A DNA stretch of 64,000 nt from Aestuariimicrobium soli (GTDB taxonomy: Bacteria; Actinomycetota; Actinomycetes; Propionibacteriales; Propionibacteriaceae): NCBI RefSeq assembly GCF_051192575.1, contig NZ_JBPJSQ010000007.1, positions 217,411 to 281,410 of the forward strand, in the 5' to 3' direction. The notes below the pieces were generated by a model. The model had not been told where the DNA came from. It made no database searches and saw only the letters and a list, made by a program, of their open reading frames with translations. Made by a program: the position numbers and the translations under genes. Positions 34,124 to 42,896 of the stretch are shown here, piece after piece. Each line of letters opens with the position of its first letter. Position 1 is the first letter of the stretch.

Positions 34124-35313
34124 CCCCGCGTCCGTTTGTCGTGGTGGTCGCGCGCGGGCTGCCCGCCGCCGACTCGCCCCTGCTCGGGCGCTTCGAGATC
34201 GACCAGGCCCTCGCCCTGCAACAGGCCGGCTGCCACGTGGTGGTGGCGGTGCTCGACCTCCGATCGCCACGCCGTCGCCGTCCCGGGCTGCTGACTCCCT
34301 GGCGGGTGCGCCACTCGACCTTCGAGGGGCTGCCCGTGGCCCGCCTCGATGTCGGTCTCGGGGCCCTGCCTGCGCGGGTGTTCGGCCCCCTGGCACGCCG
34401 CGCGTGGGTGCGGCTGTACGAGGCGATCGTCGACCACCACGGACGACCCGAGGTCGTGCACGCCCACTTCACCCGCTGGGCAGCGGCCGTGGCCAGCGCA
34501 CGCATGAGCCCTCGTCCGCTGGTGGTGGTGACCGAGCACAGCTCACGCCTGCGTCCCGGGCAGGTGCCCGACGACGACCGCGCGCTGGCTGCCCACGCGT
34601 ACCGGGCTTCCCAAGCCTCCGGCTTCAGGGGCGCCGACCGCGTGCTGGCGGTCTCGAGCACGCTTGCTGAGGTGCTGCGGACCGAGTTCGGGGTGCGCGC
34701 CACCGTCGTTCCCGACCTCGTCGACGTCGACGCCTTCCCCCTGCGGGAACCGGCGACGCCGCGAGATCACGGTTCGGCGAACCCGAGGGGAGCGGCGCTG
34801 GTCACCGTCGGCAACCTCGTGCCGCGCAAGGGCATGGCCCGCCTGGTCACGGCCTTCGCGACCGCCTTCCCCGACGGCGAGGAGACCCTGACGATCGTCG
34901 GCGACGGCCCCGAGCGTGCCCGACTCGAGGCCATGGTCGCCGAGCTGGGCCTGGGTGACCGGATCATCCTGGCCGGCCCCCTCGACCGCGCCGCCGTCGC
35001 CGCGACGTTCGCCCGCAGCGACGGGTTCGTGCTGTTCAGCGAGTACGAGACGTTCGGCGTCGTCTTCGTCGAGGCCATGGCCACGGGACTACCCGTGCTG
35101 GCGACCCACTGCGGTGGCCCCGAGGACTACGTCACCGACGACGTCGGCATGTTCACCGGCACCACCCCCGCCGATGACGTGGCCGCGCTGAAGACGTTTC
35201 TGCGCTCGCTGCCGACGTTCGACCCCGCCGTGATCGGTGCGGTGGCGAGGGTCAGGTACTCGCCGTCGGCGGTGGCGACCCGGCTGCTGGAGGTCTACGG
35301 CTCGACCAGCTGA
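34120..35313 (+). CDS. Family 4-like glycosyltransferase
   Basis: 397 residues, GT-B fold. N-terminal half: RGLPAADSPLLGRFEIDQALAL and VVHAHFTRWAA; C-terminal donor-binding half: VTVGNLVPRKGMARLV, VGDGPERARLEAM, and the EX7E-type SEYETFGVVFVEAMATGLPV, then GGPEDYV. Retaining transferase using a nucleotide-sugar donor; acceptor unknown (glycolipid, glycan or thiol precursor). Translation coupled to the RDD protein by a 4-bp overlap. Its last 62 bp overlap the 3' end of the convergent LacI-family gene. Confidence 0.88.
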   Translation: MTPRPFVVVVARGLPAADSPLLGRFEIDQALALQQAGCHVVVAVLDLRSPRRRRPGLLTPWRVRHSTFEGLPVARLDVGLGALPARVFGPLARRAWVRLYEAIVDHHGRPEVVHAHFTRWAAAVASARMSPRPLVVVTEHSSRLRPGQVPDDDRALAAHAYRASQASGFRGADRVLAVSSTLAEVLRTEFGVRATVVPDLVDVDAFPLREPATPRDHGSANPRGAALVTVGNLVPRKGMARLVTAFATAFPDGEETLTIVGDGPERARLEAMVAELGLGDRIILAGPLDRAAVAATFARSDGFVLFSEYETFGVVFVEAMATGLPVLATHCGGPEDYVTDDVGMFTGTTPADDVAALKTFLRSLPTFDPAVIGAVARVRYSPSAVATRLLEVYGSTS

Positions 35314-36352
35314 CCGCCGGGGGAGCGGCGGTGGAGTGGCGCACCACCAGATCGACCGGGATGGTCACGTGGGGAAAGGTCGGCCGTTCCCCTCGCGCCA
35401 GTCGATCCAACTGGTCGAGCACCAGCCCGACCGCCTGCTCGCCGATGGCGTGGAAGTCCTGACGCACGGTGGTCAGTGCCGGGGTGACGTAGGGGGCCAG
35501 GTCGATGTCGTCGTAGCCCACGACCGACACGTCCTCGGGAATGCGCACGCCTCGCTCGTGCAGCGCCTGAATCAGCCCGATCGCCGTCTCGTCGTTGCCA
35601 CAGGCCACCGCCGTGACGTCGGGTCGGGCCAGCAGCTCGTCGGCGGCCCGTCGTCCCGATTCGGCCGTCCAGTCGCCCTCGATGGCCTCCGGTGGCGAGA
35701 TACCGTGCAGCGTCAGGGTGCGTCGCCACGCCTGAGCCCGGGCCTGGGCCACCCCCGAGTCGGCCGGCCCCGCCACGTGGTGCACGGTGCGGTGGCCCAG
35801 CGCGAGCAGGTGTTCGACGGCCAGCACCATGCCCTGCACGTGGTCGATCTGCACGCTGGCGTGCGGGCTGCCCGGCCAGTACCCGCTGACGCACACCGGC
35901 AGCGAGGGCGGCAGTGAGACCAGTTCGGGGTCGACCAGTTCGGCGCGCACCAGGATGAGGGCGTCCATGGGCTGCTCGGGCAGCCGGCGCACGGCCCGGT
36001 TCCAGTCGTCGTTGGTGCCGTCGTGCACGTTGATCACGTTGACCGAGTAGCCGCGCTCCTCGGCGGCCAGCACCACGGCACGCATGGTGAACAGTTCGCC
36101 CGTTCGTCCGAAGTCGTGCCCCACCAACCCGATGGCACCGGACGACCCCCCGCGCAGCGCACGGGCGGCCCGGTTGGGCACGTAGCCCAGGCGATCCATC
36201 GCCTCCTGCACTCGCACGCGGGTCGACTCGCGCACCTGCGCGGACCCCGTCGACACCCGCGAGACCGTCTGGGCGGAGACCCCCGCCAGGGCGGCCACGT
36301 CGGTGATCGACGCTGCCGCGGCAGCGCGGCGACGTCTCGACGGCGATGACAT
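35252..36352 (-). CDS. LacI-family transcriptional regulator
   Basis: 366 residues. Residues 15-65 hold the LacI helix-turn-helix and hinge helix (SITDVAALAGVSAQTVSRV, GYVPNRAARALR); the rest is a periplasmic-binding-protein-like effector domain (IGLVGHDFG; VACGNDETAIGLIQAL; VVGYDDIDLAPY). Probable repressor of the divergent beta-galactoside operon at 36.6-42.7 kb, binding the palindrome at 36465-36480 and itself through 36366-36388. ATG at 36352 lies 6 nt after TAGAGT. Its 3' end overlaps the convergent glycosyltransferase by 62 bp. Confidence 0.92.
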   Translation of the reverse strand: MSSPSRRRRAAAAASITDVAALAGVSAQTVSRVSTGSAQVRESTRVRVQEAMDRLGYVPNRAARALRGGSSGAIGLVGHDFGRTGELFTMRAVVLAAEERGYSVNVINVHDGTNDDWNRAVRRLPEQPMDALILVRAELVDPELVSLPPSLPVCVSGYWPGSPHASVQIDHVQGMVLAVEHLLALGHRTVHHVAGPADSGVAQARAQAWRRTLTLHGISPPEAIEGDWTAESGRRAADELLARPDVTAVACGNDETAIGLIQALHERGVRIPEDVSVVGYDDIDLAPYVTPALTTVRQDFHAIGEQAVGLVLDQLDRLARGERPTFPHVTIPVDLVVRHSTAAPPAVSWSSRRPPAAGSPPPTAST

Positions 36353-36358
36353 GGCGAC

Positions 36359-36364
36359 ACTCTA
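36359..36364 (-). promoter_or_regulatory. -10 box of leaderless LacI-family gene
   Basis: TAGAGT on the minus strand, 6 nt before the ATG at 36352. Confidence 0.55.
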
Positions 36365-36365
36365 G

Positions 36366-36388
36366 CCACTGCCAGTGGTGACGTTCAC
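36366..36388. promoter_or_regulatory. Palindromes behind the LacI -10 box (autoregulation site)
   Basis: CCACTGCCAGTGG (36366-36378) is a perfect palindrome; it is joined to GTGACGTTCAC (36378-36388), which resembles the TTGACGTCAA core of the operator 80 bp away. Both lie between the -10 and expected -35 regions of the regulator gene. Confidence 0.5.
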
Positions 36389-36464
36389 ATTCGCAGCCGA
36401 TCGGTTGATAACGACTCCGTTACGAAGAGGACACCCCTCCGGGTGGGCCGGTTCGGGGCCTGAT

Positions 36465-36480
36465 ATGTTGACGTCAACAT
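36465..36480. promoter_or_regulatory. LacI-type operator of the beta-galactoside operon
   Basis: ATGTTGACGTCAACAT is a perfect 16-bp palindrome with the central CG typical of LacI-family sites, in the divergent region between the regulator and the binding-protein gene, 97 bp upstream of the latter. Confidence 0.8.
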
Positions 36481-36577
36481 CGCGGGCCCTGTGGGGGAGC
36501 CCCCGTGGTGGCACCCCCGGCAGTGGAGCCGAGGGTGACCGTGACCGCAGTGCGGGACGAACGAAGGAGTTCGACAG

Positions 36578-37888
36578 ATGAACATCAACCGACGACTGGT
36601 GCTCGGCCTCGGCCTGGGCGCGGCGGCTGTCTCCATGGCCGGCTGCAACTCCAGTGGCGGCAGCGACGAGGGCGCCGTGCAGGGCGAGGTGCCCACCAGC
36701 GGCACCCTGACCGTCTGGTGCTGGGACCCTGCCTTCAACATCTACTCGATGAACGAGGCGGCCAAGATCTACCAGAAGGCCCACCCCGACGTGCAGGTGA
36801 AGGTCGTCGAGACCCCCTGGGACGACATCCAGACCAAGCTCACCACGCTCGCACAGTCCGACAAGCTCGACCAGTTGCCCGACATCTTCCTGTGCCAGAA
36901 CAACGCCTTCCAGAAGAACGTCATCAACTACCCCGACGCCTTCTCGAACCTGACCAAGGGTGGGGTGAAGTTCTCCGACTTCCCCGAGGCCGTCACCGCC
37001 TACTCCACCGTCGACGGCGCCAACTATGGCGTGCCCTTCGACAACGGCACCGCCGTGCAGGCCCTGCGCATCGACTACCTCGAGCAGGCAGGCATGACCA
37101 TGAAGGACTTCACCGACATCACCTGGACCGACTACATCGAGCGCGGCAAGGCCCTCAAGGCCAAGACCGGCAAGGCGATGATCTCGGGTGAGTCGGGCAG
37201 CTCGGATCTGATCATGATGATGCTGCAGTCGGCCGGCGCCAGCCTGTTCGACGGCGACGGCAAGCCCACCATCGCCAACAACGAGGTGCTGCTGAAGTCG
37301 ATCGACGTGCTCAAGCAGCTGCAGGCCGCCGGGCTGTTCGTCGAGGTGAACTCGTGGGACGAGTACATTCGCGGCTTCATCTCGGGCAACCACGCGTCGG
37401 CCCTCAACGGTGTCTGGATCCTCGGTTCGGTGCAGACCGCCACCGACCAGTCGGGCAAGTGGGAGATCACCAACGTTCCCAAGCTCGACGGGGTCGACGG
37501 GGCCACGAACTACACCGCCAACGGTGGCTCTTCGTGGGCCGTCAGCGCCGGTAAGCAGCCCGCCCTGGCCAATGACTTCCTCAAGGCCACCTTCGCCGGC
37601 TCGACCGAGCTCTACGACACCATCCTGCCGAAGGCCGGTGCGCTGGCGAACTGGACTCCCGCGGCCAAGTCGACCGTGTACCAGGAGAAGCAGAAGTTCT
37701 TCAACGACACGGCCATCTACGCCCAGGTCGTCGACTACTCGACCAAGGTGCCGAAGAACAACACCGGCGCCTACTACTACGAGGGGCGCGACGCGGCCAG
37801 CGTGGCCATGACCAAGATCCTCAAGGGCGCCGATCCGAAGGCCGCTCTCGAGGAGGCCCAGAAGACCGTCGAGTTCGCGATGCAGTGA
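36578..37888 (+). CDS. ABC transporter sugar-binding lipoprotein
   Basis: 436 residues. Signal peptide with lipobox SMAGC (lipidated Cys23), then an SBP family 1 fold (GTLTVWCWDPAFNIYSMNEAAK; IFLCQNNAFQK; SSWAVSAGKQ). It delivers an oligosaccharide to the two permeases encoded just downstream; given the beta-galactosidase, a beta-galactoside such as lactose or galacto-oligosaccharide is likely. GAAGGAG precedes the ATG. Confidence 0.93.
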   Translation: MNINRRLVLGLGLGAAAVSMAGCNSSGGSDEGAVQGEVPTSGTLTVWCWDPAFNIYSMNEAAKIYQKAHPDVQVKVVETPWDDIQTKLTTLAQSDKLDQLPDIFLCQNNAFQKNVINYPDAFSNLTKGGVKFSDFPEAVTAYSTVDGANYGVPFDNGTAVQALRIDYLEQAGMTMKDFTDITWTDYIERGKALKAKTGKAMISGESGSSDLIMMMLQSAGASLFDGDGKPTIANNEVLLKSIDVLKQLQAAGLFVEVNSWDEYIRGFISGNHASALNGVWILGSVQTATDQSGKWEITNVPKLDGVDGATNYTANGGSSWAVSAGKQPALANDFLKATFAGSTELYDTILPKAGALANWTPAAKSTVYQEKQKFFNDTAIYAQVVDYSTKVPKNNTGAYYYEGRDAASVAMTKILKGADPKAALEEAQKTVEFAMQ

Positions 37889-37976
37889 TCGACCGGTGCG
37901 ACCGGCACCCGCCCTCACCGGCGGGTGCCCGGTCGTCCGTCGTCGCCCGAGCGACCACACACGAACGGAGACCTGC

Positions 37977-38912
37977 GTGACCACCACCACCGCGGACCCG
38001 CCGGTCCGCGACGTCGAGACCAAGCGGAGAGGACTCACCGGCGAACGCCGCAAGAGCCTCACCGGCTGGGTCTTCCTCGCCCCGGCGACGATCCTGATCA
38101 TCCTGATGAGCTTCTGGCCCATGCTCGAGGCCCTGTTGCTCTCGTTCCGAAGCGGACGAGGCACCCGTCTGCGCTGGGCCGACCCCCTGTGGGCCAACTA
38201 CTCCCGGCTGTTCCAGGACGACATCTTCCGGCGCACCCTGGCCAACACCTTCATCTACCTGATCATCCAGGTGCCGGTGATGCTGGTGCTCGCGCTCGTG
38301 CTCGCCGTGCTGCTGAACGACCGCCGACTCAAGCTGCGTGGCCTGTGGCGCACCGCGATCTTCCTGCCGTGTGCGGTCTCGCTGGTGTCGTACTCGATGG
38401 TCTTCCGGACGATGTTCGCCACCGACGGCATGATCAACGACGCCCTCGTCGGCATCGGCATCCTCGACCAGCCCTACAACTGGCTGGGCAATGCGACCAC
38501 CGCCCGGCTGGTGATCATCCTCGGCCTGCTGTGGCGCTGGACCGGCTACAACATGGTCTTCTATCTGGCAGCCCTGCAGAACATCGACCCGTCGACCATC
38601 GAGGCGGCCAAGATCGACGGCGCCAGCGAGTTCCGGGCCTTCTGGCACGTGACGGTGCCGCAGCTTCGTCCGATGATCCTGCTGACCGCGATCATGTCGA
38701 CCAACGGCACGATCCAGTTGTTCGACGAGTCGTGGGCCCTCACCGGCGGCGGCCCGGCCAACGCCTCGAAGACGATGTCGCACTACCTCTACCAGTTGTC
38801 GTTCCAGAACAACCCGAACTTCGGCTACGCCTCGGCGGTCTCGTACGTGATCCTCATCCTGGTGGCCGTGCTCGCCGCGATTCAGATGAAGGTGGGTGAC
38901 AAGCGTGACTAG
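37977..38912 (+). CDS. Sugar ABC transporter permease 1 (MalF/LacF-like)
   Basis: 311 residues, six transmembrane helices (first about 30-50, LTGWVFLAPATILIILM) and the EAA loop EAAKIDGASEFRAFWHVTVP that contacts the ATPase. GTG at 37977 follows CGGAG. Co-directional with the binding protein (88-bp gap) and overlapping the second permease by 8 bp. Confidence 0.92.
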   Translation: MTTTTADPPVRDVETKRRGLTGERRKSLTGWVFLAPATILIILMSFWPMLEALLLSFRSGRGTRLRWADPLWANYSRLFQDDIFRRTLANTFIYLIIQVPVMLVLALVLAVLLNDRRLKLRGLWRTAIFLPCAVSLVSYSMVFRTMFATDGMINDALVGIGILDQPYNWLGNATTARLVIILGLLWRWTGYNMVFYLAALQNIDPSTIEAAKIDGASEFRAFWHVTVPQLRPMILLTAIMSTNGTIQLFDESWALTGGGPANASKTMSHYLYQLSFQNNPNFGYASAVSYVILILVAVLAAIQMKVGDKRD

Positions 38913-39714
38913 AACTCCGCTCGCCGCACTCAAGTACGTCTTCCTGACACTGGCCGCGATCTGCTCGCTGTTCCCGCTGTACTTCATGTTCATCTCGGCG
39001 ACCAACACCTCGGCCGATGTCAGCCGCTCCCGGCTGCTGCCCGGCGGCGCGTTCGCCGACAACCTCGACAAGCTGGTCCACCAACAGAATCTGGGCGCCG
39101 CGATGGGGTATTCCACCATCTACGCCGTCTCCAGCGCCCTGTTGAGCCTGCTGGTCTGCTCGATCGCCGGCTACGGCTTCGAGATCTATCACTCGCGCAA
39201 CAAGGACCGCCTGATGGGGTTGCTCCTGCTGACGATGATGATCCCGTTCGCGGCCACGATGATTCCGCTGTTCCGCATGTTCGCGAACCTGAACCTGGTC
39301 TCGACGATCCCGGCCGTGGTGCTGCCGACGATCGCCACCCCGTTCCTGATCCTGTTGTTCCGGCAGTCGTCGCGCAGCTTCCCGCACGAGATCATCGAGG
39401 CGGCCCGCCTCGACGGCCTGTCGGAGCTGGCGATCTTCTTCCGCATGTTCCTGCCCACCATGAGGTCGACCTACGCGGCCGCCGCGGTGATCACCTTCAT
39501 GGCGGCCTGGAACAACTTCCTGTGGCCCAAGGTGATCCTGGTCGACTCGCGTCTGCAGACGATGCCGATGCTGGTGGCCAGCCTCACCTCGGGTTACGTC
39601 ACCGACTACGGCGTGCTGATGCTCGCCGTGTTGTTCGCCTCTCTGCCCACCATGATCCTTTTCCTCATCCTTCAGCGAAGCTTCGCCGAGGGCATCACCG
39701 GAGCTGTCAAGTGA
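38905..39714 (+). CDS. Sugar ABC transporter permease 2 (MalG/LacG-like)
   Basis: 269 residues, six transmembrane helices and EAA loop EAARLDGLSELAIFFRMFLP. The GTG at 38905 overlaps the previous stop; a GTG at 38896 is an alternative. It forms a heterodimer with permease 1. No ATP-binding subunit is in the operon, so a shared MsmK/UgpC-type ATPase encoded elsewhere must energise it (inferred). Ends in a GTGA overlap with the beta-galactosidase gene. Confidence 0.92.
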   Translation: MTRTPLAALKYVFLTLAAICSLFPLYFMFISATNTSADVSRSRLLPGGAFADNLDKLVHQQNLGAAMGYSTIYAVSSALLSLLVCSIAGYGFEIYHSRNKDRLMGLLLLTMMIPFAATMIPLFRMFANLNLVSTIPAVVLPTIATPFLILLFRQSSRSFPHEIIEAARLDGLSELAIFFRMFLPTMRSTYAAAAVITFMAAWNNFLWPKVILVDSRLQTMPMLVASLTSGYVTDYGVLMLAVLFASLPTMILFLILQRSFAEGITGAVK

Positions 39715-42700
39715 CCTTTGTTTCCCGTCTCGACGACCCCTCGTGGTTCGCCGAGAACCGTCTCGCGCCCCATTCCGACCACCGCCTCTTCGCCTCGGCC
39801 GAGGAAGCAGAGCTGGGTGCCAGTTCGCTGGTGACCAGCCTCAACGGGGTCTGGAAGTTCCACTACGCGTCGCACCCGGGGGTCGCTCCCTGGTCGGACG
39901 ATGCCCCCGGTGAGCGGGTGGACACCGCAGGCTGGGACGACATCCGGGTGCCGGGTCACATCCAGCTGCAGGGCTACGACCGCCCCCAGTACGTGAACAC
40001 CCAGTACCCCTGGGACGGTCTGGACGAGATCAGCCCGGGGCAGGCGCCCCGCCGGTTCAACCCGGTGGCCACCTATGTGCGTGACCTGGAGGCGGACGAG
40101 ACCCCGGGCGGCCCCCTGGCTGACGGCGAGCGGATCGCCATCACCTTCCACGGGGCCGAGAGCGGCCTGGCCGTCTGGCTGAACGGGCAGTGGATCGGCT
40201 GGTCCACCGACTCGTTCACGCCCGCCGAGTTCGACCTCACGCCCGCCTGGCGCGAGGGCGTCAACCAGGTGGTGGTGCAGGTGGTGAAGTTCACCTCGCA
40301 GTCGTGGCTGGAAGATCAGGACTTCTACCGGTTCTCGGGGCTGTTCCGCGATGTCGAGCTGACCCGTCGTCCGGTGGCTCACCTGCGCGACCTGGCGGTG
40401 GTGACCGAGCTGACCGACTCCTACGACCGGGCGACGGTCGTCGTCCGTACCGACCTCGAGGGCGAGGGCTCACTCGCGCTGACGCTGGCCGGTGTGGGGG
40501 AGCTGACCGAGCGGGCGCCGGGGGAGTGGTCGGTGGTCGTCGAGGCGCCCGAGCTGTGGAGCGCGGAGCGTCCGCACCTGTACGACCTGGTGGTCGAGGT
40601 GAGCGATCCGGCCGGCGACATGGTGGAGTACGTGCCGGTCAAGGTGGGCATTCGGCGCTTCGAGATCGTCGACGCGGTGATGCGCATCAACGGTCAGCGG
40701 ATCGTCTTCAACGGGGTCAACCGGCACGAGTTCGGCCTGAACGGCCGCGCCGTCAGCCGCGAGCAGACCGAGGACGACCTCGTGCTGCTGAAGCGGAACA
40801 ACGTCAACGCCGTGCGCACCTCGCACTACCCCAACGCCTCGTGGTTCTACGAGTTGTGCGACCGCTACGGGTTCTACGTCATCGACGAGATGAACCTCGA
40901 GACGCACGGGCTCTGGGACGAGGTCGTGCGCGGCGGTCGCGCGCTCGCCGATGCGGTGCCCGGCGATGACCCGACCTGGCTGCCGCCGCTGACCTACCGG
41001 GCCACCAATCTGTTCGAGCGCGACAAGAACCACGCCTGCGTGCTGATCTGGTCGTGCGGCAACGAGTCGTTCGGCGGCTCGAACCTGCTCGAGATCTCCC
41101 GGCACTTCAAGCGGCTCGACCCGACCCGGCCGGTGCACTACGAGGGAGTGCACTGGGACGCTCGGTACCCCGAGACCACCGACATCACCAGCCAGATGTA
41201 CACCCCGGCCGCCGAGGTCGCGGAGCACCTGCGCCGGCATCGCGACAAGCCCTTCATTCTGTGCGAGTACGCCCACTCGATGGGCAACTCGTTCGGGGCC
41301 GTCGACAAGTACGTCGACCTGGCCTGGAGCGATGAGCTGTTCCAGGGAGGCTTCATCTGGGACTTCGCCGACCAGGCCATCGCCCTGGTCGACCGTCACG
41401 GTCGCGAGTACTTCGGCTACGGCGGTGACTGCGGCGAGGCTCCGCACGACTCCGACTTCTCGGGCAACGGCATCGTCTTCGCCGACCGCACCCCGAAGCC
41501 GGCGCTGCAGGCGGTGAAGGCGCTCTACTCCCCGTTCGTGATCGAGGTGGGTGACGTCGAGTTCACCCTCACCAACCGTCACCTGTTCGTCGGCTCGGAC
41601 GCCTTCGAGGCCGTGGCCACCGTGCAGCGCGAGGGCCGGGTGCTGGCCCGGGCGTCGGTGCACACGGCCGTTGCTCCGCTGGGAACCGAGACCATCGCCC
41701 TGCCGCTGGCGCTGCCGTCGGCGCCCGGTGAGTACGTCGTCGAGGTCTCGATGCGGGTGCGCGAGACCACCTCGTGGGCCGAGGCCGGCCATGAGGTCGG
41801 TTTCGGGCAGGCGGTGCGCGTGGTCGAGGGTGGCGCGGCTCCTCGCCGCGGTGAGGCGCCCGAGGTGGTGCACGGCATCCACAACATCGGGGTGCGCGGG
41901 GAGCACTTCGTGGCCCTGTTCTCGCGCATCCACGGTGGGCTGCTGTCGTATCGCGCGCACGGCGGTGAGGAACTGCTGTCGAGTGTGCCCAGACCGAACT
42001 TCTGGCACGCACCCACCTCCAACGAACAGGGGTGGGGCATGCCCATGCGCGATGGCGCCTGGAAGCTGGCCTCGAGCCATGCCCGGCCTCGTCCGGGTGA
42101 CGAAGGCGCACCGAACCCGTCGGTCGAGGTCGTGGACGACCGGGTGCAGGTCACCTACGTCTACGAGCTGGCCACGGGGTCCGCGACGACCGCCGAGTGC
42201 GTCGTGCGCTACGCGGTGGCGGGCGACGGGCACGTGCGGGTGACCCTCGAGATGACCCCGGACGCGTCGCTGCCGGATGCCCCGGAGTTCGGATTCCTGC
42301 TGACCACGCGGCCGGAGTTCGACCGGTTCACCTGGTACGGCGAGGGCCCCGACGAGACCTACAACGACCGTCGTCAGGGGGCCAGGCTGGCCCGTCACCA
42401 GGCCCGCGTGGCCGATCTGCTCACCCCCTACCTGCGTCCGCAGGAGGCCGGCAACCGCACCGAGGTGCGTTGGGCGAGTGTCACCGACGTTCACGGACGA
42501 GGTCTGCGCCTCGACGCCGACGCCCCGATGGAACTGTCGGCGCTGGCCTGGACGCCGCAGCAGATCGAGGCCGCCAACCACCACGTCGACCTGCCGCCGA
42601 TCCAGCACACGGTGCTGCGGCCGGCGCTGGTCAGGCGGGGAGCCGGTGGCGACCAGTCCTGGGGGGCGATGACCCACGAGGAGTACCGGGTGCCCGCCGG

Positions 42701-42743
42701 CGAGCCGCTGAGCTTCACCTTCGGCTTCCAGGCGATCGTCTGA
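39711..42743 (+). CDS. lacZ: GH2 beta-galactosidase
   Basis: 1010 residues, similar to E. coli LacZ (1024). Domains in order: sugar-binding jelly roll, two immunoglobulin-like domains around the TIM barrel, and the C-terminal beta-gal small-chain domain (GLLSYRAHGGEELL; FTWYGEGPDETYNDR). Acid/base Glu452 in WSCGNESFGG; nucleophile Glu519 in CEYAHSMGNS. No signal peptide, so it cleaves imported beta-galactosides in the cytosol. GTG at 39711 overlaps the permease stop (GTGA), giving coupled translation. Confidence 0.95.
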   Translation: MTFVSRLDDPSWFAENRLAPHSDHRLFASAEEAELGASSLVTSLNGVWKFHYASHPGVAPWSDDAPGERVDTAGWDDIRVPGHIQLQGYDRPQYVNTQYPWDGLDEISPGQAPRRFNPVATYVRDLEADETPGGPLADGERIAITFHGAESGLAVWLNGQWIGWSTDSFTPAEFDLTPAWREGVNQVVVQVVKFTSQSWLEDQDFYRFSGLFRDVELTRRPVAHLRDLAVVTELTDSYDRATVVVRTDLEGEGSLALTLAGVGELTERAPGEWSVVVEAPELWSAERPHLYDLVVEVSDPAGDMVEYVPVKVGIRRFEIVDAVMRINGQRIVFNGVNRHEFGLNGRAVSREQTEDDLVLLKRNNVNAVRTSHYPNASWFYELCDRYGFYVIDEMNLETHGLWDEVVRGGRALADAVPGDDPTWLPPLTYRATNLFERDKNHACVLIWSCGNESFGGSNLLEISRHFKRLDPTRPVHYEGVHWDARYPETTDITSQMYTPAAEVAEHLRRHRDKPFILCEYAHSMGNSFGAVDKYVDLAWSDELFQGGFIWDFADQAIALVDRHGREYFGYGGDCGEAPHDSDFSGNGIVFADRTPKPALQAVKALYSPFVIEVGDVEFTLTNRHLFVGSDAFEAVATVQREGRVLARASVHTAVAPLGTETIALPLALPSAPGEYVVEVSMRVRETTSWAEAGHEVGFGQAVRVVEGGAAPRRGEAPEVVHGIHNIGVRGEHFVALFSRIHGGLLSYRAHGGEELLSSVPRPNFWHAPTSNEQGWGMPMRDGAWKLASSHARPRPGDEGAPNPSVEVVDDRVQVTYVYELATGSATTAECVVRYAVAGDGHVRVTLEMTPDASLPDAPEFGFLLTTRPEFDRFTWYGEGPDETYNDRRQGARLARHQARVADLLTPYLRPQEAGNRTEVRWASVTDVHGRGLRLDADAPMELSALAWTPQQIEAANHHVDLPPIQHTVLRPALVRRGAGGDQSWGAMTHEEYRVPAGEPLSFTFGFQAIV

Positions 42744-42784
42744 GGCGGTTCGCCGAGGGCTGATCCGTGAGCCGCAGAGACAAG

Positions 42785-42844
42785 TTGATCGGGGTCAACC
42801 ATCGGCGTATTGTTGACCCCGATCAAATATTGATGTGTGTCAAC
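42785..42844. promoter_or_regulatory. Triple TTGAT-N4-GTCAAC operator upstream of efflux/MarR operon
   Basis: TTGATCGGGGTCAAC (42785-42799) is repeated as a perfect inverted copy GTTGACCCCGATCAA (42812-42826), and a third site TTGATGTGTGTCAAC follows at 42830-42844. Each unit is itself a near-palindrome TTGA-N6-TCAA suited to a MarR dimer. The cluster lies 53 bp before the MFS start, so MarR encoded at 44567 probably represses its own operon here. Confidence 0.75.
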
Positions 42845-42896
42845 CATTCCCCCCGTTGCCCCCACTCGGGCCTCTGCCCGCGGAAAGAAGCTACTT

